This document shows positions 8,821-14,531 of a DNA stretch of 23,644 bases, piece by piece. The position numbers and the translations under genes were made by a program. Every line of letters begins with the position of its first letter. Within the stretch, counting starts at the first letter, position 1. Source of the stretch: Prevotellaceae bacterium (GTDB lineage: Bacteria > Bacteroidota > Bacteroidia > Bacteroidales > Paludibacteraceae); the NCBI GenBank assembly GCA_020636695.1, contig JACJXJ010000020.1:1-23644 (forward strand), written 5' to 3'. The notes beneath the pieces were generated by a model. The model was not told the origin of the DNA, did no database searches, and saw only the letters and a list, made by a program, of their open reading frames with translations.

Positions 8821-9573
8821 TTAGTTACGCAATTCGCCACCTGCAAATGTACAACGTCCATTAATCACCAGCGTTTTACCTGGTTGCACATTACCAATAT
8901 CATAACGTTTGTCGGCAAATTCGCCAAACGACGACGACACATTTAATTCCACCGCCCAATCGGCTGGCACAATGATAACAATGCTACCAAACGACGCATT
9001 CACATCGAGTACTGTTCTGCCTTCGGGCAAGGTGGTTTTACGTAAATCCAATCGCAATTCACCAAATGACGCTTCCACACGGCCGCCTTTAAATTCGGGC
9101 GCCAAAAAGATTTGGTTTACTTCGCCAAACATCACACTACGTTCTACAAAACCATCGACCGACGATTCGGTAGTAGCATGTTTATCAGACCAACGATGTG
9201 CAAAACATTTCAATTGACGTGGTAAAAACAATACTTTCAAAATTAAAAAGAGACCTAATAAAACGATGAGAATAGGCCAATTAACATACACAAAATCGGG
9301 ATGTACCCAATTAAATGCAGGCGACACTTCAGCCAATCGTGGCAGAATAAAAAATCCACCTACAGCAAATAAAATAAAGCTATCTTGCCAACGTCCTTGG
9401 AATAATACCAATACACCAATGGCAATTAACAACATTTGCCACGAAATAAAAACGGTTCGAAACACCTCGGGCACATAACCCGCATTCATCGACCACAACA
9501 CGCCACCTACCAATATTACAAACAGGCCAAATCCAATACCATGTGCTTTTGCTTTACATTCTAAATTACTCAT
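8821..9573 (-). CDS. LiaF-like membrane protein (DUF5668 plus LiaF C-terminal domain)
   Basis: A 250-residue protein. Four hydrophobic segments (about 12-30, 40-59, 65-80 and 97-117) form a LiaI/LiaF-like membrane module. A soluble domain (about 140-250) then carries a spaced repeat: MFGEV 148, SFGEL 169, SFGSI 194, SFGEF 215 and FAGGEL 243. These FGE/S turns every 20-25 residues are characteristic of the LiaF C-terminal beta-structure (cell-wall-active antibiotic response family). In Firmicutes, LiaF restrains the LiaRS two-component system that senses cell-envelope stress. Here the adjacent co-transcribed partner is a membrane LytTR regulator instead, so a sensing or inhibitory role toward it is inferred. 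Its own promoter lies at 9622-9653. Confidence 0.85.
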   Translation of the reverse strand: MSNLECKAKAHGIGFGLFVILVGGVLWSMNAGYVPEVFRTVFISWQMLLIAIGVLVLFQGRWQDSFILFAVGGFFILPRLAEVSPAFNWVHPDFVYVNWPILIVLLGLFLILKVLFLPRQLKCFAHRWSDKHATTESSVDGFVERSVMFGEVNQIFLAPEFKGGRVEASFGELRLDLRKTTLPEGRTVLDVNASFGSIVIIVPADWAVELNVSSSFGEFADKRYDIGNVQPGKTLVINGRCTFAGGELRN

Positions 9574-9621
9574 AATAGATTTTTTAATTGATTACTAACT
9601 GACCGAGAACTAAATCGATGG

Positions 9622-9653
9622 CAAAAGTAGATGAATAACTACTGACCCACAAC
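9622..9653 (-). promoter_or_regulatory. Bacteroidota-type promoter for the LiaF/LytTR operon
   Basis: On the minus strand TACTTTTG (9629-9622) matches TAnnTTTG. A GTTG (9653-9650) 20 bases upstream is an imperfect -33 element. The leader would be about 40 bases. No clear LytTR-type direct repeat pair was recognised by eye in 9574-9774. Confidence 0.5.
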
Positions 9654-9744
9654 GAAAAATCGATGAACATATCTAAAAAAACCGATGAATCACACTTAAA
9701 ATCGATAAACAGAACAAAGCTACTACTAATAGTTTTAATTTTTG

Positions 9745-9752
9745 TAAATTTG
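9745..9752 (+). promoter_or_regulatory. Promoter -7 element for the 61-residue protein gene
   Basis: TAAATTTG followed by CGG matches the TAnnTTTG element, 22 bases before the ATG at 9775. No good -33 TTTG is visible about 20 bases upstream, so only the -7 half is supported. Confidence 0.5.
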
Positions 9753-9774
9753 CGGCATAAATTTTCACACAATT

Positions 9775-9960
9775 ATGGAAACAAAAATGTATCATTGCGA
9801 GCAATGCCCCATGCGAGGCAAGTATGACCAAAATCCAAAATCATTGATTGGACGATTTTGGCGATGGCACATCAACTTCTGTCCAGGTTGGAAAGAATAT
9901 TTCAACTCATTAGGCACCGACCAACAAACAGAATTAAAGATTAAATATAAGTTGAAATAA
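9775..9960 (+). CDS. Conserved small Cys/His protein, probable zinc-binding, unknown function
   Basis: A 61-residue protein with no signal peptide and no membrane segment. It has a CEQC pair (Cys8, Cys11) and, 20 residues later, HINFC (His32, Cys36), so a four-ligand C-C-H-C metal site is possible. Its aromatic, basic core (IGRFWRWHINFCPGWKEYF, residues 25-43) resembles small hypothetical proteins I recall from other Bacteroidota, which supports a real gene, as does the -7 promoter element directly upstream. Function is not known. It stands alone as a monocistronic gene between the LiaF promoter region and the RRM gene. Confidence 0.8.
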   Translation: METKMYHCEQCPMRGKYDQNPKSLIGRFWRWHINFCPGWKEYFNSLGTDQQTELKIKYKLK

Positions 9961-10035
9961 TAGCACAAATGCCGAAAGTGACTTACTATTTGAGCATTAC
10001 CCTATTATTTTTTAATTTATTTTTACAAAAAAAGA

Positions 10036-10064
10036 TTTTATATCAATAATTTAGTTTACCTTTG
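10036..10064 (+). promoter_or_regulatory. Bacteroidota-type promoter for the RRM protein gene
   Basis: TACCTTTG at 10057-10064 matches the -7 consensus. A TTTT at 10036-10039, 17 bases upstream, is a weak -33. The ATG at 10091 lies about 20 bases from the likely transcription start. The rest of 9961-10090 is AT-rich with no clear terminator for the preceding gene. Confidence 0.6.
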
Positions 10065-10090
10065 CCGAACATTTTAATACATTATTATCA

Positions 10091-10399
10091 ATGAACATTT
10101 TTATTGGCAGTCTTCCATTTGCAGTGAAAGACGAAGGATTGAGAGAGATTTTTGAAGGTTACGGAGAAGTAGCTTCAGCACGTGTAATCTCTGACAAATT
10201 TACTGGTCGCAGTAAAGGTTTTGGTTTCGTAGAAATGGCAGATGATGCCGCAGCACAAAAAGCTATCGAAGAATTGAATGGCGCTGAAATTTCAGGTCGT
10301 GCAATCGTAGTAAACGAAGCTAAACCTCGTGAAGAACGCCCTAGCAATGGTGGTGGTTACGGACAAAGAAGAGACAACGGTTTTAGAAGAAATTATTAA
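10091..10399 (+). CDS. Single-RRM RNA-binding protein
   Basis: A 102-residue protein comprising one RNA recognition motif (residues 1-78) and a short Gly/Arg-rich tail (about 80-102: PSNGGGYGQRRDNGFRR). Both RNA-binding signatures are intact: RNP2 as IFIGSL (3-8) and RNP1 as KGFGFVEM (42-49), with the aromatic residues that stack on bases. Proteins of this kind are abundant in Bacteroidota, which generally lack Hfq, and are thought to act as global post-transcriptional or cold-response RNA binders; the specific RNA targets here are unknown. The gene is monocistronic, with its own promoter and a strong terminator. Confidence 0.93.
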   Translation: MNIFIGSLPFAVKDEGLREIFEGYGEVASARVISDKFTGRSKGFGFVEMADDAAAQKAIEELNGAEISGRAIVVNEAKPREERPSNGGGYGQRRDNGFRRNY

Positions 10400-10432
10400 T
10401 AGACTCTGAATCAAGTCAATTATTTGGCAAAC

Positions 10433-10467
10433 AAAAGCGGAGACACAAAATGTGTTTCCGCTTTTTT
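10433..10467 (+). terminator. Intrinsic terminator after the RRM gene
   Basis: The arm AAAAGCGGAGACACA pairs with TGTGTTTCCGCTTTT (one G-T pair) around a 3-base loop at 10448-10450, followed by a run of six T. It is a classical stem plus U-tract, 34 bases after the stop codon. Confidence 0.88.
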
Positions 10468-10495
10468 ACGTAAAAAACCGATAACTAGCTGATAC

Positions 10496-10526
10496 TTTGA
10501 AAACAAATTATTTTTCCGTATCTTTG
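10496..10526 (+). promoter_or_regulatory. Bacteroidota-type promoter for the acyltransferase gene
   Basis: TTTG at 10496-10499, a 19-base spacer, then TATCTTTG at 10519-10526, a full consensus match. Transcription should start near 10533, so the ATG at 10535 would be nearly leaderless and the ATG at 10568 is the better start. Confidence 0.78.
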
Positions 10527-10567
10527 CGCATTCAGTGTGGTATTCTATTTTTAACAATGCACAAACT

Positions 10568-11707
10568 ATGGAACAAACGTTCGACAATATCCGCCCATAC
10601 AACCCTGACGAGTTACATGATGCCTTTTCACGGCTTATAAAAGAACCAACATTTTTGGCATTGATACAACAATTTATGCCTCAGATTCCCGTAGAACAAG
10701 TTTGCACACAATTGTTGAGCCTACCAAACGCTACTGCTTTCCAAAAAACATTTATTGTACCACTACTCAATGACATCGAAGCCAAACATTCGAAAGGGAT
10801 TACGGCTTCTGGCATCGACTCAATAACTAGACCAGCACTCTTTGTATCGAATCATCGTGATATTGTGATGGATTCAGCCTTAATGGATCTCGTTTTGTTC
10901 CGCGCAGGATTAGATTCTGTGGAAATTGGCATTGGCGACAATTTACTAGCAGCACCTTGGATTCAAACATTGGTGCGCATCAACAAGAGTTTTATTGTAC
11001 AACGCGATTTACCTGTACGCGAAATGCCAAAAGCGTTTCTGCAATTATCGGGCTATATTCGCTATGCCATCACCCAAAAACAGACTGGTGTATGGATTGC
11101 TCAACGCGAAGGTCGCGCTAAAGATTCAAACGATCGCACACAAGAAAGCATTCTCAAAATGTTTGCACTCAGTGGCACTAGTTCCTTTATCAACAATTTA
11201 AAAGAGCTAAACATATCTCCTGTCGCCATATCGTACGAATATGATCCATGTGATTATTTAAAAGCCAAAGAATTTCAACAAAAACGTGATAACGCCAACT
11301 TCAAGAAATCACCACAAGATGATTTACTAAACATGCAAACTGGCATTATGGGTTATAAAGGACACGTACACTATGCATTTACACCCTCAATTAATCCAGA
11401 GTTGACTCAAATAGCAACTTCTATTGACAACCGCAAAGAGCAAATAGAAGCCGTAGTGACACTCATTGACAAACGCATTCATAGCAATTACACCATTTAC
11501 CCTATCAACAAAGTAGCATACGATGAATTGCTTAATACCAAGTGTTTTACTGCTGAAGTTTCACCCGAAGAACGTCGTGAAGTAGAATCCTATTTAGAAC
11601 AACAACTCCACAAAATAGACTTGTCAAACAATGATTATGACTTTTTACGTCATAAATTGCTCGAAATGTATGCTAATCCGCTGATTAATCAGCTGGCAAC
11701 AAAATAA
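10568..11707 (+). CDS. PlsC-like glycerolipid acyltransferase family protein
   Basis: A 379-residue protein from ATG 10568; the in-frame ATG at 10535 sits at the predicted transcription start. The acyltransferase core shows SNHRDIVMDS (motif I; His96, Asp102), then FIVQRD (142-147), WIAQREGRAKDS (motif III; Glu181-Gly-Arg183) and a later SPVAISYEYDP segment (motif IV-like). Family role: transfer of an acyl group from acyl-ACP or acyl-CoA to a glycerophosphate or related lipid at the inner face of the membrane. The spacing in motif I is H-x5-D rather than the textbook H-x4-D, as I recall for other Bacteroidota HRDI(V/I)xD proteins. No transmembrane segment is obvious, unlike classical PlsC. 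The exact acceptor is unknown. Confidence 0.78.
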   Translation: MEQTFDNIRPYNPDELHDAFSRLIKEPTFLALIQQFMPQIPVEQVCTQLLSLPNATAFQKTFIVPLLNDIEAKHSKGITASGIDSITRPALFVSNHRDIVMDSALMDLVLFRAGLDSVEIGIGDNLLAAPWIQTLVRINKSFIVQRDLPVREMPKAFLQLSGYIRYAITQKQTGVWIAQREGRAKDSNDRTQESILKMFALSGTSSFINNLKELNISPVAISYEYDPCDYLKAKEFQQKRDNANFKKSPQDDLLNMQTGIMGYKGHVHYAFTPSINPELTQIATSIDNRKEQIEAVVTLIDKRIHSNYTIYPINKVAYDELLNTKCFTAEVSPEERREVESYLEQQLHKIDLSNNDYDFLRHKLLEMYANPLINQLATK

Positions 11708-11766
11708 GTATTTTTTTATTCCGTTTTTCTCTAACAAAAACACTATTAATTTAACAACTTTATTTT

Positions 11767-13461
11767 ATGTTTAAAGGACAACCGAAAGGGCTTTATGCCT
11801 TAGCCCTAGCAAACACAGGTGAACGCTTTGGCTATTACACAATGCTAGCCATTTTTGCGCTATTTTTGCAAGCTAAATTTGGCTTCACAGCTGGTCAAAC
11901 TTCAAATATTTTCGCTGGATTCCTAGCGTTAGTCTATTTTTTGCCACTCTTAGGAGGTATATTAGCCGATAAATTTGGATATGGCAAAATGGTAACATCT
12001 GGAATTATCATTATGTTTATTGGTTATTTGTGTCTGGCAATCCCTACCAACAATGGAACAACAGGCATGATTGCAATGTTTGGTGCATTAGCATTAATTG
12101 CACTTGGAACTGGTTTTTTCAAAGGAAACCTACAAGTAATGGTTGGTAACCTTTACGATGCACCAGAATATCAAGCCAAACGTGATACTGCCTTCAGTTT
12201 ATTCTACATGGCTATCAACGTAGGTGCATTATTTGCACCAACTGCCGCAGCGAAAATTACCGATTATTATTTAGCTAAAAATGGCTTAAGTTACGCAGCC
12301 GAGCTACCTGCTTTAGCTCATCAATACCTTAACGGGAATGGCGCTAATATGACTGCAGAAGGATTAAATCATTTTACCCAATTAGTGACAGCACAAGGTG
12401 CTGATTACGCGAATGATTTAACTGGTTTTGCTAACCTATACATCGAAAAATTATCGGGTGCTTACCATTGGGGATTTGCAGTAGCTTGCGTATCACTTAT
12501 TTTATCGATGTTGATTTACGTCATTTTCCGTCCATCGTTTAAACATGCTGACGTAAATGCCAAACAAGCAGCTGCTGCTAACAAAGGGGCACAAACAGCT
12601 ACGATTGAATTGACACCTGCTCAAACCAAAGAACGAATTACGGCACTCATGTTGGTATTCGCAGTGGTTATTTTCTTCTGGATGGCTTTCCACCAAAATG
12701 GATTAACACTCACCTTCTTTGCGCGCGATTATACTGCTAGTGTGGCTACTGGATTTACACGTATTGGCATCGATGTTTGGAATTTAGTACTGATAATTTT
12801 TGCTGTTTATGGCTTATTTTCGGTATTCCAATCAGAAAAAACAAAAGGGAAACTCATTTCAGGAGTTGTATCAACAGCAGCCATTGCGTTACTAGTTTGG
12901 CGCTATCAAGGATTAGGAGATAGTTCTGTAACGATTTTACCTCAAATCTTCCAACAATTCAATCCGTTCTTTGTAGTCGCCTTGACGCCTGTATCATTAG
13001 CGGTATTTGGAGCTCTGGCAAAACGTGGTAAAGAACCATCAGCACCACGTAAAATTGGTATTGGTATGTTTATAGCAGCTCTTGGATTTTTAGTAATGGC
13101 TGTCGGTTCATTTGGTTTACCAACGCCATCAGAAGTAACAGCCAATGGCATAAATCCTGATAATTTAGTATCGCCAAATTTACTCATTTCAACCTATTTG
13201 ATATTGACATTTGCCGAACTCTTTTTATCACCAATGGGAATTTCGTTTGTGTCAAAAGTAGCACCTCCTAAATATAAAGGCGCTATGATGGGCGCTTGGT
13301 TTGCTGCCACAGCAGTGGGTAATTATTTAGTATCTATCATTGGCATGTTGTGGGGAGATATGCCATTATGGATGCTTTGGTCTATTTTGATTGCTTTGTG
13401 TTCTATCTCTGCTGTTTTCATCTTCTCAATTATGAAAAAGCTCGAAAATGCAACTAAATAA
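11767..13461 (+). CDS. POT/PTR family proton-dependent oligopeptide transporter
   Basis: A 564-residue multi-pass membrane protein of the major facilitator superfamily, with the POT family start NTGERFGYYTMLAIFALFLQ (residues 16-35). The hallmark ExxERFxYY here reads NTGERFGYY: Glu19-Arg20 are kept, but the first Glu is Asn16. About 14 hydrophobic segments can be counted, with a longer extramembrane insert at roughly 170-225. Known POT members import di- and tripeptides using the proton gradient. The substrate cannot be deduced from sequence, and the missing first Glu could alter coupling. It starts 59 bases after the acyltransferase stop with no clear promoter or terminator between, so read-through from that gene is possible. 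A strong terminator follows it. Confidence 0.9.
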   Translation: MFKGQPKGLYALALANTGERFGYYTMLAIFALFLQAKFGFTAGQTSNIFAGFLALVYFLPLLGGILADKFGYGKMVTSGIIIMFIGYLCLAIPTNNGTTGMIAMFGALALIALGTGFFKGNLQVMVGNLYDAPEYQAKRDTAFSLFYMAINVGALFAPTAAAKITDYYLAKNGLSYAAELPALAHQYLNGNGANMTAEGLNHFTQLVTAQGADYANDLTGFANLYIEKLSGAYHWGFAVACVSLILSMLIYVIFRPSFKHADVNAKQAAAANKGAQTATIELTPAQTKERITALMLVFAVVIFFWMAFHQNGLTLTFFARDYTASVATGFTRIGIDVWNLVLIIFAVYGLFSVFQSEKTKGKLISGVVSTAAIALLVWRYQGLGDSSVTILPQIFQQFNPFFVVALTPVSLAVFGALAKRGKEPSAPRKIGIGMFIAALGFLVMAVGSFGLPTPSEVTANGINPDNLVSPNLLISTYLILTFAELFLSPMGISFVSKVAPPKYKGAMMGAWFAATAVGNYLVSIIGMLWGDMPLWMLWSILIALCSISAVFIFSIMKKLENATK

Positions 13462-13483
13462 AAACCAAATGCACTAATATTAT

Positions 13484-13516
13484 AAAGCCTTCTGAAAGAT
13501 ATTCGGAAGGCTTTTA
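13484..13516 (+). terminator. Intrinsic terminator after the POT transporter gene
   Basis: The stem AAAGCCTTCTGAA (13484-13496) pairs with TTCGGAAGGCTTT (13502-13514), with one T-G pair and the loop AGATA, followed by a T-rich tract. It lies 22 bases after the stop codon and just ahead of the next promoter. Confidence 0.88.
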
Positions 13517-13525
13517 TTTTTTGAG

Positions 13526-13533
13526 TACCTTTG
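13526..13533 (+). promoter_or_regulatory. Promoter -7 element for the EamA permease gene
   Basis: TACCTTTG followed by CAG matches the TAnnTTTG element, about 10 bases after the preceding terminator. Its position excludes the in-frame TTG at 13521 as the real start and favours the ATG at 13569. No -33 TTTG at the normal distance. Confidence 0.6.
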
Positions 13534-13568
13534 CAGTCCTCCTAATTTATTTATTATTACAATCAGTC

Positions 13569-14468
13569 ATGTGGGTTTTATTTGCCTTTATATCAGCTGC
13601 ACTACTTGGTGTTTACGATGTCTTTAAAAAGATTTCACTCAATAAGAACGCGGTCATTCCTGTACTTTTTTTGAATGTCGTTTTTTGCTGCGTCATCTTC
13701 TTACCACTATTAATTATATCGTTCGTTGCACCCAATTGGATAGCAAACACCATTTTTGAAATGCCGCCTATTTCGAGTGCACAGCACGCTCTTTTGATAC
13801 TCAAAGCGGCGATTGTATTATCGTCGTGGATAAGTGCTTATTTTGCACTCAAGCATCTACCTATCACCATTGCATCACCTATTAAAGCGACACAGCCTAT
13901 TTTAACGCTTATAGGCGCTTTACTTATCTTTGGCGAACGATTAAACCTATACCAATGGCTAGGTGTGCTAGTGGCAATTGTATCGTTTTTTCTATTATCA
14001 CAATCAGGAAAGAAGGAAGGTATTCATTTTGCACATAACAAATGGATTTTCTTAATGGTTATTTCCATCATTATGGGCACAGTGAGTGGCTTATATGATA
14101 AATTCATCATGACTCAAATTGACCGCATGAATGTCCAGGTATGGTACAATTATTATCAATTGGCAATGATGGCTATCATCTTACTGGTTTTTTGGTTTCC
14201 AAAGCGCAAACAAACAACGCCTTTCCACTGGAATAACGCCATTCCTATGATTGCCGTATTTTTGGTAGCCGCCGATTTTTTCTATTATTTTGCTTTAAGC
14301 AACAATTCCGCAATGATTTCTATTGTATCATTAGTGCGACGTAGTAGCGTGGTAGTTTCTTTTAGTTTAGGCGCACTCTACTTTAAAGAACGCAACTTAA
14401 AAGCCAAAGCAATCGATCTATTCTTGGTTTTAATTGGCATGCTGTTAATCTTTATGGGAAGTAAGTAA
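13569..14468 (+). CDS. EamA/DMT-superfamily membrane permease
   Basis: A 299-residue protein from ATG 13569 with about ten hydrophobic segments in two EamA-like halves (roughly 1-140 and 150-299). The first half ends with the typical PITIASPIKATQPILTLIGALLIFGERL, the last-helix pair of an EamA repeat. The second half carries SMISIVSLVRRSSVVVSF, then YFKERNLKAKAIDLFLVLIGMLL. Drug/metabolite transporter superfamily members move amino acids, nucleotide sugars or other small metabolites; nothing in the sequence fixes the substrate. Monocistronic, with its own promoter element and a terminator shared with the convergent protease gene. Confidence 0.88.
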   Translation: MWVLFAFISAALLGVYDVFKKISLNKNAVIPVLFLNVVFCCVIFLPLLIISFVAPNWIANTIFEMPPISSAQHALLILKAAIVLSSWISAYFALKHLPITIASPIKATQPILTLIGALLIFGERLNLYQWLGVLVAIVSFFLLSQSGKKEGIHFAHNKWIFLMVISIIMGTVSGLYDKFIMTQIDRMNVQVWYNYYQLAMMAIILLVFWFPKRKQTTPFHWNNAIPMIAVFLVAADFFYYFALSNNSAMISIVSLVRRSSVVVSFSLGALYFKERNLKAKAIDLFLVLIGMLLIFMGSK

Positions 14469-14472
14469 ATAC

Positions 14473-14512
14473 AAAAGAGGCTGCTCAAATTTTATTTCGA
14501 GCAGCCTCTTTT
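14473..14512. terminator. Bidirectional terminator between EamA and M16 genes
   Basis: AAAAGAGGCTGCTC (14473-14486) is the exact complement of GAGCAGCCTCTTTT (14499-14512), a 14-base stem with a 12-base loop. A tracts on the left and T tracts on the right allow termination on both strands. It lies 4 bases past the EamA stop and 19 bases past the convergent protease stop. Confidence 0.88.
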
Positions 14513-14531
14513 ACAATTTTAATCTAGTGAA

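Noticed and set aside
9584..9772. A 62-codon minus-strand open frame upstream of the LiaF-like gene
   Set aside because: It overlaps both promoters in the divergent spacer, has no recognisable motif, and looks like chance translation of AT-rich DNA.
10535..10567. ATG at 10535 as start of the acyltransferase
   Set aside because: It falls essentially on the predicted transcription start after the 10519-10526 element; ATG 10568 gives a normal leader.
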